Both the position numbers and the translations under genes were made by a program. 64,000 bases of DNA from Anastatus disparis (lineage: Eukaryota; Arthropoda; Insecta; Hymenoptera; Eupelmidae): contig JAFFSR010000015.1 of assembly GCA_017163975.1 (NCBI GenBank), positions 2,114,501 to 2,178,500 of the forward strand, given 5' to 3'. Under the pieces are notes generated by a model, which worked only from the letters and a program-made list of their open reading frames with translations, had not been told where the DNA came from and did not search any database. Of the stretch, positions 48,901-58,879 are shown one piece after another. Within the stretch, counting starts at the first letter, position 1, and each line of letters opens with the position of its first letter.

Positions 48901-51900
48901 AATCTTTCTGTTTGAAAATAGATCCTTTTTAAATAGTTAATTACATTATTATATTTCTTTTGTTTTTAATATACACTACCCTTAAGCAACTTTTGCCCAC
49001 CCTATATGAAAATCGGCCAAAATTTAAAATTTAGTATCTCACTAGGAGAGTATCACATCTCCGGATCACGGATTTTGCTCTAACTTTGAGATAGGTTTTC
49101 AGATGTCAAAATATGGAAAAAGCCAGAGTTATAGACCCCAACGCTCAATATTTCTCTAGTTGCAGGCACTTAAAGAAAATCACTAAAAAAGTTACTAGAT
49201 TTTTAAACGCTTATAATTCTTTAGCATTAATAGCTAGACGCTTGTAACTGTTTTAAAATGAAAGCTACGTTCAAATCCTTTCGAAAAAGCACCTATAGCA
49301 TATCAAAATATTATTTTTCCCCAAAGTTACAGCGTTATAAGAATTTGAGCTGAATTTCCTTTTAAAAATATTAATTAATGATAAATGTTAAAATGTAGTA
49401 CAATTTTCATAACGCTGTAACTTTGGGAAAAAATAATATTTTGATATGCTATGGGTGCTTTTTCAAAAGGATTTGAACGTAGCTTTCATTTAAAAACAGT
49501 TACAAGCGTCTAGCTATTAATACTAAAGAATTATAAGCGTTTAAAAATCTAGTAACTTTTTTAGTGATTATCTTTAATTGCCTGCAACTAGAGAAATATT
49601 GAGCGTTGGGGTTTATAACTCTGGCTTTTTCCATATTTTGACATCTGAAAACCTATCTCAAAGTTAGAGCAAAATCCGTGATCCGGAGATGTGATACTCT
49701 CCTAGTCAGTGAAAAATAGTCATAACTTAAAAAATCTGATGGAATTTTAAAAGGTACTTAAAAACCTTTAATTTGAGATAAGTTGAGCATAAAAAATCGT
49801 AAAATACATTTTTTATGTGTAAAAAACGAACTAAAAAATATTCAATTCAAAGTTGCTAGAGAAATGTGTATTTTCTATTTGATGTTATTTATTCTAATTA
49901 TTATTTATTGTTCATTTTGTTATTTATTTATTTTGTTATTGTTATATATATTTTTTCTTCGTGATATATTTTGCTTGTTATTATTTATTTATATTATTGT
50001 TTGTATTTATTTTGCTAGTATGATTTAATATAATTTAAAAGATTATTTTTTTTTGGTTATTTAATATCGCATTCCTCTTTTTAGTATTAATGTCTATATG
50101 AATAGACTCGTGAAAGTAGGGGACTATACTTTTGTTTTGTCAGTCAGCAAGCCAAATCTTATTGCCAAAATAAGTCGGTGGACTCCTTTTCAAATTACTC
50201 CGAAAAATTTTTAGACTGACGGGATTTGAATTCGTTACCTCGAGAACGAGCGAGTCTTAGCCACCTAAGCGCACGATTGCGTGCTTCAGCGCTAACTAAG
50301 TCACAGATGCCCTAAGACATTATTTTTAAAAATAATTATCAAAAGAAAAAATTTTCAATTGATTAAAACAATATTGTCATGAATACAGATAATAAATGTG
50401 TTAGATCTGGATTTTGGATCCGAATCTTGGATCCGAGTCTTGGATCCATTGGATCCGAATCTCGGATCTGAGTCTTGGATCCGTTGAATCCAAATCTTGG
50501 ATCCATGAAATCCGGATTTAGGAGTATCCAGTTCTACGAATCTGAGATTCGAATCTATTCGGATTGTGAGTATCCGGATTTTAAAAAATCCGGGTAGTTG
50601 GCAGCTCTAATCTGAACCATTATGTATTATCAACAATGCGCCCAGACACGGAACATCTCCGAGAACTCGAAGAAGTCCTAGAGAAATTGGATTTTCTACC
50701 ACCATTCAAGGCAACGAAAAATTATTATAATTCTTTTTGTGAGGAGATTCAGAATGAGATGGTAAGTTAAGAATTTCTTATTTAATTAAAGTAGAAGTTT
50801 TATTTAAATAGTTTTAATAATTTCATTTAGAAAAATTTATCAATTAACGTTAACATATTTTAAAAACTTTTTGTACTTCTGTAAAATATAAAAATTTAAT
50901 TTTAAAGAAATGTAAAACAAACACTACACCTGTAGCTATAAATATTCTCTTTCTTTTCATTTTATTGCTGAATTTTAAGAAAAGAAATGTATTAGCTTGT
51001 AGTATGAAGATTATTCAGTTAAATTTTTAAATAAATTAATTCATTAATTTTTAAGATATTTCGATTTCTGTACAAAATCAAAAAATTTTAATAAATAATT
51101 TTGGAATCTAAAATTCTCAATAACCAATGAATTTATTTTAAAATTTAACTGAATAATCTTCATACTACAAGCTAATGCACTTTTTACTGAAATTTAACAA
51201 TAAAATGGAAAGATAGTCAAATTTTTATGGGTACAGGTGTAGTGTCCATTTTACATCTCCTTAATAAAATTATTAAATTTACTTATTATTTTTCTAATAA
51301 TTCAAAATAATTAAAATATCGTTATGAATGTAATATACCATTTTTTATTTAAATGATTTTAGTTAGGAAAATTTTCTATTCTAATAATTTGAAAAACTTT
51401 TTAGGCTGCTGCAGAAGTTGAAGCAATTTTAACATCGTCAATGCCATCTTCCATACAAACGACACCATCAGTAATTTTTTCACCTTACAAAGTTTCTGTA
51501 AGTATAAATAATTCAAAATTTTTAATCTCATAAATTATTAAATTTATTCTAATGGTTTCAAAAATTTTCTAGAATCATTCGAAAGCCAAAGCAATTTCAA
51601 CATCATCGGTGCTATCATCCATACGAACGCCGCCTTGTGATATTTCTCACAATGTTTTCGTAAGCATGAATAATCATATAAATTTTTACTGAACAACATA
51701 AAATTTTCGTTCTAGTAAATTATTGAATTCAGTCATTATTTTTTCTGATCATTCAAAATAATTTTAATATTTTTATAGAATAATAAATAAATTTGTATTC
51801 AAATAATTTTTATTACAAAGAATCATAAATTAATATAAACATTTTAATCAATCTTCCAGTGAAAAAAAAATAGAAATTTTTTATTTAAATCATTTAAATT

Positions 51901-52318
51901 TTTATTTCGTTTTCAGTATTCATCTCGTCTTCAAAGACATCAGCTAGCCATGGAGAAGGCTGCAGAAATAAATAAAAGATTGGATATTAAGCATCATCAG
52001 AAGGCAACTAAATCTATGGAGCATCAATTAACATCATCTCTTTCGCCACCTTCTGCTACTGGATGGAAATTTTCAAAGCCAAAGAGAATCAGTTTGTGTG
52101 ATGGTCAGCGGGCTAGAGAAATTTCAGCGGAGCTGAAAATAAAAAGATTAAGAATGATAGACAGTCTGAAACAGAGAATATCTGCCAAAACCAGCTGTGA
52201 AAATTTACCTCGCTCAATTCTAACTCTAAAAAAGGATTTAAAAAATCGCATGAAAAAGAAAAATTTAATGTATAAAAAATTATGTATCATTCATTTTGTG
52301 TTTATAATAAATTGTTAA
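39376..52318 (+). CDS. Unrecognised multi-exon gene split by a hAT element
   Basis: Coding segments: 39376-39447, 50618-50761, 51405-51497, 51573-51659 and 51917-52318. The first two are one exon interrupted by the 11.2-kb hAT and one copy of its 8-bp duplication. Start MDNIEILLNEITTLLQEDNE in good ATG context (GCAAGCATGG). All real junctions are phase 0: ATG|GTAAGT, TTTTTAG|GCTGCT, TCT|GTAAGT, TTTTCTAG|AAT, TTC|GTAAGC, TTTTCAG|TAT. The predicted product would be about 265 residues: an acidic helical N-terminus (EHLRELEEVLEKL), two short Ser-rich repeated exons, and a basic C-terminus with likely coiled coil (QLAMEKAAEINKRL, then AELKIKRLRMIDSLKQRIS). I know no family for it; it is small, charged and probably not membrane-bound. 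The open frame and consensus splice sites on both sides of the insertion suggest that the gene was working until recently, or still works on other chromosomes or by splicing the element out. Confidence 0.7.
40919..40983. repeat. (TA)n microsatellite
   Basis: About 32 TA units, directly abutting the nested element at 40984. Confidence 0.9.
41799..42290. repeat. Direct repeat pair flanking ~320 bp
   Basis: 41799-41885 and 42205-42290 share GAACGGCCGTAATA, GAATCTATGTTCGTGTGAGC / CAATCTATGTTCGTGTGAGC, GGTCTGTGTAAA and GCTGATAGTA / GCTGATCGTA. The second copy ends immediately before the TPP2 exon fragment. Confidence 0.75.
42301..42490 (+). pseudogene. Captured exon fragment of tripeptidyl-peptidase II
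   Basis: Uninterrupted frame YGIRAYDITNVDKGHIFKIP then ITVVQSMIIPKA, FPNLTFTNVPLKPNMIQRHF and IVVPEDAIWA, followed by a donor-like G|GTAAAA at 42490/42491. This matches the segment of the giant serine peptidase TPP2 just after the catalytic domain (KGPIFRIPITVV..., PEDATWA). The left edge has no acceptor AG and abuts a direct repeat, so the exon is truncated there. The retained splice donor points to capture from genomic DNA, not from mRNA. It is about 63 codons of a protein of more than 1,200 and cannot be functional as a peptidase. Confidence 0.7.
42912..43379. other. Noncoding region with (TA)n start
   Basis: A (TA)n/(TG)n tract at 42912-42943, then AT-rich sequence without recognised features. 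Confidence 0.4.
43380..45022 (-). other. GC-richer block, candidate LTR or TE relic
   Basis: Distinctly richer in GC than the neighbourhood, with GCGCGCC and CACGTG words and no long ORF. On the minus strand it begins TGTAACGAGGATAGCG, with a short inverted repeat (CAACGAGGACAG near 44953 against CTATCCTCGTTACA at its end). A palindromic TTCACGTGTAC...GTACACGTGCA lies near 44055. It might be an LTR or leader of an element on the minus strand. Class not determined. Confidence 0.35.
45231..45375. mobile_element. Partial TTAA MITE (family of 29857)
   Basis: GGAAGCCGAACCATCTGTCT then TTGTCTAATAGTG, ending in ATAGCAGCCCCCGCTAGATA, matching the left arm of 29857-30236. The right arm is absent. Confidence 0.7.
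45816..46489. mobile_element. Palindromic TNA MITE, second family
   Basis: 674-bp palindrome. Ends CAAGGAGATTTCACTGCATT and, on the other strand, CAAGGAGAGTGCATTGCATT, flanked by TCA on both sides (45813-45815, 46490-46492). Inner arms share TTTTGTCTGTTTTGCTAAAA (as complement) and TTTCGATTGAAAAAAACGTG. Same size, end motif (C.AGGAGA) and target type as the CTAGGAGAG copies but a different body. The 69-residue frame at 46071-46280 lies in the palindrome and is not a gene. Confidence 0.8.
46540..48940 (+). pseudogene. hAT transposase (BED finger, hATC domain)
   Basis: Apparently spread over several exons. 46540-46715: BED zinc finger (WVWNYCTKFDDGLTAVCNIC ... NKHLRNVH), then possible donor GTAATT. 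46830-47064: linker with a nuclear-signal-like RSRR. 47190-47400: LLKLVVMNMLPVSFVESEGF, broken by a TGA. 47510-48050: catalytic core with first Asp in AVSDCWSS, VTDNAANA and CVAHTLQLAV, with a TGA at SIC*AT and a frame shift at the conserved RWNS motif. 48119-48740: LASFLDPRYK-type segment. 48741-48940: hATC dimerisation domain (AIPTTSVASERVFSTAGNIV), after a TGA where Trp is expected. It moved the TAGAGCTGCC elements here but is now dead. Confidence 0.85.
49042..49705. mobile_element. Palindromic TNA MITE, copy 3
   Basis: 664 bp; ends CTAGGAGAGTATCACATCTC on both strands; TCA flanks both sides (49039-49041, 49706-49708). Inserted downstream of the hAT transposase, so younger than that element. 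Confidence 0.85.
50148..50275 (-). other. tRNA-like repeat head on minus strand
   Basis: The minus strand reads GCGCTTAGGTGGCTAAGACT (A-box-like) and GAATTCAAATCCCGTC (B-box-like) about 40 bases apart, then a T-rich tail. The related hAT at 27013-28489 lacks this block at the homologous place (near 28165), so it is probably a SINE or tRNA pseudogene inserted after the two copies diverged. Confidence 0.4.
51405..51659 (+). repeat. Tandemly duplicated exon pair
   Basis: Exon 51405-51497 (93 nt) and exon 51573-51659 (87 nt) are paralogous: EVEAILTSSMPSSIQTTP against KAKAISTSSVLSSIRTPP, and the donors with following intron start (GTAAGTATAAATAATTC / GTAAGCATGAATAATCA) also align. Both are multiples of three and phase 0, so either could be skipped without frame loss. 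Confidence 0.7.
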
Positions 52319-52527
52319 AATAATAAGAATATTAAAAAAAAATAAAAAGGAGAATATGAAAGTTCAGAGGAAAGGAAAAACTTGTGGTTGTTCCTCAATG
52401 GCAAAGAACGTTGGTTGGTGCTATTATCACTTTCTCATTCTCTTGGTTATTATGTACATACTTTCAACTATCCTCTCATATCTAGAATTCTCACATATAC
52501 ATGGGCTATCATACTCATTCGAATGAG

Positions 52528-52622
52528 TATAAATACTGATGTAAATGAGTTTAAATACTGATGTAAATGAGTTTAAATACTGATGTAAATGAGTTTAAAT
52601 ACTGATATTGAATGTTGATATG
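52528..52622. repeat. ~22-bp minisatellite
   Basis: Four near-identical units of GAGTTTAAATACTGATGTAA plus AT. Confidence 0.9.
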
Positions 52623-52641
52623 AATATGTTAAATACTTGTA

Positions 52642-52951
52642 CACTGAAAAAAGGTTGGCGCAAAAGATGCCCTCTTGCGGATATATAATGCTCTAACGGC
52701 GGGCTGCCATGTGCGCTTTCCATTTAGAACGTATGCTGTCCGCTTTTGGAAAGCACTCGCGCAACTTTAGCTCATATGTAACGCAAACGTTGAGTATAAG
52801 CCTCGTCCTTCGATTTAGGACGACAGTTTAGGACGTGTGTTGCACGGATTAGGACGTATGCTGCACGGAATTAGGAAAACATACATTCAAAACTCGAGCG
52901 CTGTTGTTTACCGACACGCGGCGCTAGTAGAGTACCAACCTTTTTTCAGTG
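52642..52951. mobile_element. Tc1/mariner-like MITE (TA duplication)
   Basis: Ends CACTGAAAAAAGGTTGG on both strands, TA directly outside both (52640-52641, 52952-52953). The body is GC-richer, with GGACGTRTGYTGCACGGA repeats. The frame at 52837-53067 crosses its edge and is not a gene. Confidence 0.8.
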
Positions 52952-53299
52952 TATCAACAGGATTAAATAATGATATATATGTGTCTAATACTGGTATGGA
53001 TAAGTTTTACTATTGCAAAATTCGATTGAAATCAGTTAAAATTTATATTCAAATTCATTTCAATTAGTCATTTGAATGCTGGATAAATATAGTCTTAAGA
53101 GTAGGTCGAATGTATCTGTCCTTTTTTAATCAAAGAAAAACAAAAAGATTTTTTCTTATTTCATTTTGTGGAGGGGGGATCTGCGTAGTAACAACGACTC
53201 AACCATTACTTAAGAGAGCTCTTAAATCATTCCTTCATTGGACAGAGCCTTTGCTAAGAACAAAGTATACTTGGAATCCTCTATCGAAGACTCTGAAAT

Positions 53300-53605
53300 A
53301 TGGATTTAGATAAATTCAACGAGACAACTAGTGGACGCGTCTATCGTGCTATTGGAAATATATTCCCTTTAGAGAAAAATCAGAGTTATCTTGTTAATGA
53401 GTTTAAACCAAAAAGAAAAAATAAGATTAGATTAATGGCGGTTTTAGATGGTGAATGGCGCATTTTTATTCCATCTTGCGCTTGCAAAGCCTTACAGGAA
53501 GACAAGGAGTTCTATTTTAAGTTGCAAGAGACCATTCAACAGTACAGGCTGTTTGTGAAGTATTTGGATAAGAACGGAAAGGGTCTCGAATTCTCTTTGG
53601 CTTAA
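53300..53605 (+). CDS. Polinton-associated OB-fold-like protein (partial)
   Basis: A 101-residue open frame: MDLDKFNETTSGRVYRAIGN at the start, a central RLMAVLDGEWRIFIPS and LFVKYLDKNGKGLEFS near the end. The (A)VLDGxxxxFLPxxxxKALxED pattern with a C-terminal YxxKY-like strand recurs in insect Polinton-type elements, where it is thought to be a small single-strand-binding-like (OB-fold) protein. No stop interrupts it. Family assignment from memory; role inferred. Confidence 0.5.
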   Translation: MDLDKFNETTSGRVYRAIGNIFPLEKNQSYLVNEFKPKRKNKIRLMAVLDGEWRIFIPSCACKALQEDKEFYFKLQETIQQYRLFVKYLDKNGKGLEFSLA

Positions 53606-53789
53606 ACGCTTGGAAGTTAACGGAGAGGTATACCAGTCACGGGTCCACTTTTTACTTTTAAAAGTAAAGGGTGCGCAAGTGGTGATTCTTGGTTGCACCT
53701 CACAGATAAAGGTTGGGTCCCCCATCACTCTCTAAGCCGAAGTTTTGTTTTATGCGCTTAAGATATAAACACCTGTACCCTCAACTTGA

Positions 53790-54010
53790 TATCTCTTCTA
53801 CAGATTACGCATTGCTTAACATTACTGACACATTGCTGAAAACAGCAACAATGTCCTTTATGGTAAAAATGTGATCTCTATTCCTTTATCATAACAAACT
53901 TTACATTTATTTTGCAAAGAATCATCCGTAGGAAATATATTTCAAAGGAAGCAGCAGCGACCATTTCATTTCTTATGCTCTGACAATGGCTCCTCGCCGA
54001 TTTTTCACTT
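53790..54010 (-). pseudogene. IAP-like RING finger relic
   Basis: On the minus strand a frame reads NEMVAAASFEIYFL and, after about 10 residues, KCKVCYDKGIEITFLP, then breaks, with GHCCCFQQCVSNVKQC in the neighbouring frame. CKVCxDxxxxxxFLPCGHxxxCxxC is the C3HC4 RING of inhibitor-of-apoptosis proteins (E3 ligase domain). No BIR domain is seen. It may be a cargo gene of the Polinton or an older fragment. Confidence 0.45.
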
Positions 54011-54319
54011 ACAGATCTCTGTAGAGCATTCAAAACAACGGACTTATAAGTTAATGTCGTTGTAGGCTGTATGAGGTACTATAAAAATGATTTTTTTAAA
54101 TTAACGATATATATTCTAATAAAAATAAGTAAATAATGTCATTATTTACTTATGTTTTTTACTTATTAACTTTTTAACTTCGAAAAAATTTTTGAACAAA
54201 ACATTCTTTAAAGTTAAGATTTTATATGAATTTTTATAAGCATTGACATATCTAACGACATTTTTTGTTTTCATTAACCTACGAATCGATGTCATTTGCG
54301 TCATATACGGCCATACTGA

Positions 54320-54983
54320 CTAGGAGAGGCCCAGGCCTCCGGATCACGGATTTTGCTCAAACTTTGGGATAAGTTTCTAGATGTCAAAATATGGAGAAAA
54401 CCAGAATTTTAGACCCTAACGCTCAAAATTTCCCTAGTTATAGGCAATTAGAGAAAATCACTGAAAAAGTTACTAGATTTTCAAACGCCTATAGTTCTTT
54501 AGCATTGACAACTAGAAACTTGTAATTGTTTTTAAATAAAAGCTGAGCTCAAATCCTTTCGAAATAGCACCTACAGCATATCAAAATATTATTTTTTCCC
54601 ATAACTACAGTGTTATAAAAATTGTACTACATTTTAGCATTTATTATTAATTAATGTTTTTAAAAGGAAATTTATGTCAAAATCTTATAACGCTGTAACG
54701 TTTGGAAAAAATGATATTTTGATATGCTACAAGCACTATTTCGAAAGGATTTGAGGTCAGCTTTCATTCGAAAATGGTTTTAAGCTTCTAACTTTTAATG
54801 CTAAAGAGCTATAAGAGTTTGGAAATCTAGTAACTTTTTCAGTGATTTTCTTTAATTATCTTTAACTAAGGAAATTTTAAGCGTTAGGGTCCAAAATTCT
54901 GGTTTTCTTCATATTTTGACACCTAGAAACTTATCCCAAAGTTTGAGCAAAATCCGTGATCCGGAGGTCTGGGCCTCTCCTAG
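54320..54983. mobile_element. Palindromic TNA MITE, copy 4
   Basis: 664 bp; ends CTAGGAGAGGCCCAGGCCTC and, on the other strand, CTAGGAGAGGCCCAGACCTC. TGA flanks both sides (54317-54319, 54984-54986). Inserted in the Polinton relic. Confidence 0.85.
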
Positions 54984-55343
54984 TGAGTGATAAATCGACG
55001 ATATTCAATTGTCCAATATTCCCTTAGGGAGTATAGATCTGTCAATACTCCCTGAAGGAGTATTGACAGAGAGAATATCGTCGAAATATTAGCATGAACG
55101 TATGCAATGCCTATACAAATTTAGCGTAGTCTATGGGTATTCCACCGAATACGGCCTGCGGCAACATAAATATGTATACTGAATTAAATTATTGATGGGT
55201 ATAATAATAGATGTGGGTTAGGTATGCACACATATATTGAATGATAAATATTGTATTTCCATTATAATAGTTTTTTCCATCGAAGTTGTACCAATAGGAT
55301 AATAATATTTATACGACTCCCTTCATGCACCATCAATTTCCCA

Positions 55344-55502
55344 AGCGATGGAGAAGATGGAACTCAACCCATATCACAAGTTCTTTTCGATGAAAGTCAG
55401 TAAAATAGTCGATGAGAGTCGGTTGAAAAGTCGATGTCATTCACTTTCTTTGTAAAAAAGAACTTGTCACATGGGTTGTGCTCCATCTTCTCCATTGCTT
55501 AA
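55344..55502. repeat. Short inverted repeat at the ATPase truncation point
   Basis: AAGCGATGGAGAAGATGGAA on the left and, on the other strand, AAGCAATGGAGAAGATGGAG on the right; arms continue through AACCCATATCACAAGTTCTT. The right arm overlaps the first ~10 codons of the open frame at 55471, so that N-terminus is not native. Confidence 0.75.
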
Positions 55503-55863
55503 GAAATTAATGATTCTCGGTGAGCGAAGAGAGTCATATGAAGCCCTACCTAATTCACTCATGATTTTGGACGATGTGGCTTGTAAAAAGCAGGATACCG
55601 TCAGAGCTTTTTTCTGTATGAGGAGACACAAAAGTGTCGGAAGCTTTTATCTATATCAGTCATATGCTCATATACCGAAACATTTTATAAGGGACAATAT
55701 TAATTTGATGGTAATTTATCGTCAAGATGATGTTAATCTTAAACATATCTATGAAGACCATGTGAATACTGACCTAACTTTAAATAAATTTCGAAATCCT
55801 TGTACTGAATGCTGGAAGAATGGATGCATGGATTTATTGTTATTGAAAAAGATAGAGAAATGA
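55471..55863 (+). pseudogene. Polinton packaging ATPase, C-terminal part
   Basis: From residue ~10: LKKLMILGERRESYEALPNS, LMILDDVACKKQD, FFCMRRHKSVGSFYLYQSYA, IPKHFIRDNINLMVIYRQDD and NLKHIYEDHVNTDLT. LMILDD is the Walker B; the Q-S-Y-A and IPKHxIRDN segments are typical of the FtsK/HerA-type genome-packaging ATPases of Polintons and related viruses. The Walker A half is missing: the gene begins within an inverted repeat. The retained ~110 codons are open to the stop at 55861-55863. Confidence 0.75.
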
Positions 55864-56079
55864 ATGATGGTAGATATAGAAAAGGATTTGACTATTTCAC
55901 CATTAAAAAGAAAGTATAAATCCTAATCTTTGCAGTTCATTTGTAGACAACATCTTGCCCGAGTTCAAGAAAGAAAAAAATATTCTTAGCGAGCTGATAG
56001 GAGTACATGAGGCTATTGAAAAAAATACTCTTTGTTAAAAAAGGAGTAAGAGGATTTTAAAAGGTTATTGGTGATACTT

Positions 56080-56880
56080 GAAAACCAGTTATTACACCAC
56101 TTGAAAAGCTTGTCGATTCGACAACTAAAAGTGTTTCATATTCTTATTACATTTCGGCTATAGACAGTAACAGAAAATCGGCAAAAAGAAGATTGACATT
56201 CGATGAATCAAGTTATATTGTAAACGATAGAAATGAGTCGGGTTCTGTGTTTGATAATGTTGCTCCTAATGACGATAATGATTTTCCTTCGATGAATTGC
56301 AAAAAGATGAATTCATCATTTAATTCTGCAAATTCACTATTCAAATCTGTACATTCACCGTTTGTATTTGCGCATAAAGAAAATAAACCAACAGACTTTT
56401 TATCAATGCTAAATGGAAGCTGCAGCAAAATCGATAACATATACGGGGTGAGAAAAGTCAATGTGATATACATACTAGGTGATTCACAAATTATATTTGA
56501 TGATAAAATAATAAAAGTGAAAGATTTAAGTTTTCCTTAAAGCAGTGATCTGATGAAATTGTTTTTCAAAAAAGAACCAGATGATAATCTTTTGAGTACA
56601 ACAGGTCGCAAAAATTATATATATATATATATATATAATTTTTAAAAAGACAGCAAAGATGAGAATATACGCTCTGCGAGGAGTAAAAAATATTCAAAAA
56701 TCATAGCACTAATGTTCCTCAGTGATCGCAGTAGGATGTCTACCAGCGGAGGAGGTCTCAGACATAATATGAAATAGCAAAAAAGAATACTTTCATAGAT
56801 CTAGGCTACTGGGATGATCCAAATGAACTTGTCAGGAGACTACGATCCCTACCGAAAAAAATGACATGAGATCTCACGTC
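56080..56880 (+). pseudogene. Polinton-associated accessory protein
   Basis: The longest open part (56193-56540) has an acidic, Asn/Ser-rich region followed by YGVRKVNVIYILGDSQIIFD and a short basic end. After a stop, 56545-56660 gives LMKLFFKKEPDDNLLST, and 56700-56880 carries pieces including WDDPNEL-like coding in another frame. I recall this set of motifs, ending in a WDDPNELVxRLRLL signature, beside the ATPase in insect Polinton-type elements. Function unknown. A (TA)n tract at 56617-56637 and frame breaks show decay. Confidence 0.5.
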
Positions 56881-56960
56881 AGATCTCACATGAGATCTCA
56901 CGTGGTGCAAAATTTTATTTTTCTTGATACCGAATCTCACGTGAGATCTCATGTACAAAA
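56863..56960. repeat. AGATCTCACGTG short repeat
   Basis: CATGAGATCTCACGT-type units repeated about five times in both orientations, each carrying the palindromes AGATCT and CACGTG. The minus-strand frame with RSHVRS repeats is an artefact. Confidence 0.75.
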
Positions 56961-57971
56961 AAATTTTATTTTTTCCTACACTTATAGCTGTAATCAATTT
57001 GAACGACATTAAATCAGAAATTTGGTCTGTAATTTAATTAATTTTTATACATTCTAATATTACGATTGAATGATTCTCACGCTTATTAGACCTTTTACAT
57101 CTACAAAACAATCGTTATCTAAAGCATGCCATTATGGATTATAATTTTAAACTATATTCGAGCATAATTATAATTGGCGATTGAATAATAATAAAAACGA
57201 ACAAATTTTTCACGAAGATTAAGACGATATTTACAAGTAATACTTAAGATACTAGTCACTACAATTATGCATATCGCCTTTCACACTTGAGAAGGCCATC
57301 ACTTTTTAGTATGGTCTGAAGCAATGCCGTTCGTATACATAGGTTTGTACAGAATTTGTGTATTCACAAATTAAATTACTTATTTCATATCGCAAACGAA
57401 ATCATGTATACGAGGCTCGGGGTCAGTTTACTGATTAATGACAGTTCTTCTAATTAATAGATAGTGTCGTTTTATGACGCACGCAGCATCTGGTTTAGAT
57501 TTACGATATAATACGTCTTATCAATTGTTACACAATTTGCATATCGCCGTAAAAACAATTGCAGCTTTATTTATGTTTTAGAACACTATGACAAACTACC
57601 TTCAATGAACTGACAATGACTTAGCATCTAATATATTTTTTTTATTATACCGATAAATTATTTTTACATATCATTTACAATATTATCACATAGATTTAAA
57701 TAATATAGGTTTTTAGAACTCGAGAATTATTGATTTTACTTTTATTTCAGAGTTTTATCGCAATCTTATTGCTTATTTTCCTAATTCAGTCGTGAATCCA
57801 TCGTTATCTGAAAAATTTTAAAATCATGCTTGAATATAATTTCAAACCATGGTATATAATCATATTCATACAGACTATTTTCCATGACAAGAATTTTGTT
57901 TGCATGTAATTTCAGTCCAAACATCAAAAGTAAGGTAATAAATTTATTTTATTATTATACTATTCGTCATG
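56961..57971. other. Noncoding region within the Polinton span
   Basis: AT-rich, no ORF and no recognised repeat. Probably later inserted or fully decayed sequence. Confidence 0.4.
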
Positions 57972-57975
57972 TTAA

Positions 57976-58352
57976 GAGTAGACAGGAGCAGATTTGATAC
58001 CGACCGAGGATCAAAAATCCGTTGTTTAATTTTTTTCTACTATACGTAATGAAATGCATCGAATACATTGACGAAATCTATTTCTCTATTGCGCTCACAA
58101 AAAATAATTGAAGAAAATTTTAAAAAATAAAAAATTTTATACTACAACCGTTTATTAAACTGTAAGTACGGTTACTTATTTTTCGTTCAAAATATGGTTA
58201 ATACTATTAAAAAAACATCTATTATACAATTATGTATGTATGAAAAATTGCGCTCGATAACAATTTCTTTTGAAAACAGTATAATTATTTTATTTATGAT
58301 TAATTAATATTTTTACTTCTCGGTCGGTAACCAGATTTGCTCCGATTTACTC
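57976..58352. mobile_element. TTAA MITE, GACCGAG subfamily
   Basis: Flanks TTAA (57972-57975) and TTGA (58353-58356). Ends GAGTAGACAGGAGCAGATTT and, on the other strand, GAGTAAATCGGAGCAAATCT; both continue into ACCGACCGAG. The same ACCGACCGAG block occurs in the right end of the 7528 element. Confidence 0.75.
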
Positions 58353-58359
58353 TTGACGG

Positions 58360-58879
58360 TGAGTTTCATACCTCTTTTATCGATCAAAAGTAGCCAAAAG
58401 AGTAATTCCATTTATTTTATATAAAGATATATATCAGAATTGTTTTCACTTGTAAATATCAATTTATTTTAACAAATGAGGAGCAAAAACATGTAAATTT
58501 GACCGAATTCAAAGAAAAAGCCGAAAAAAATTAATAAAAACAAAATATCTTCTTTAGCTATTTTCGAACGGTAAAGTTAGTTAAAAACTGATCCTTAAGT
58601 GGAAAGTGACGCCATGAAACAAAATGCAAATTAAATGAAGTGGCCAAAATAAGAACTACTAACCCTGGACAAGATGTATTGGGTCTTATGGCTCCACTAA
58701 ATTTATCGAATATGATGATGTTCCAGTGTTCGAATACGTATTTATAATATTAGTAAAATTAAATGCATACGCACACATGTATACAGATGATTGACAAAGC
58801 GTTTCATACCGTTCAAATGTCGATTGTTTAAGTTTCAGGAAAACGAAGATATTGTGTTTATGTAAATATATTCTTAGGT
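58360..58879. other. Noncoding region
   Basis: No recognised feature. Confidence 0.4.

Larger units (their letters stand above)
39448..50609 (+). mobile_element. 11.2-kb hAT transposon with nested insertions
   Basis: ATCTGAAC flanks both ends exactly (39440-39447, 50610-50617). Ends TAGAGCTGCCAATTGG and, on the other strand, TAGAGCTGCCAACTACCCGG, each followed by GATCC/GGATCCAAGATCCG subterminal repeats (39540-39670 and 50400-50520), as in the shorter relative at 27013-28489. The transposase lies at 46540-48940 on the plus strand. The unusual size comes from later insertions: a (TA)n-bounded element with a TPP2 fragment (40984-42911), a GC-richer block (43380-45022), a partial TTAA MITE, two palindromic TNA MITEs (45816, 49042) and a tRNA-like repeat (50148). 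Confidence 0.9.
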
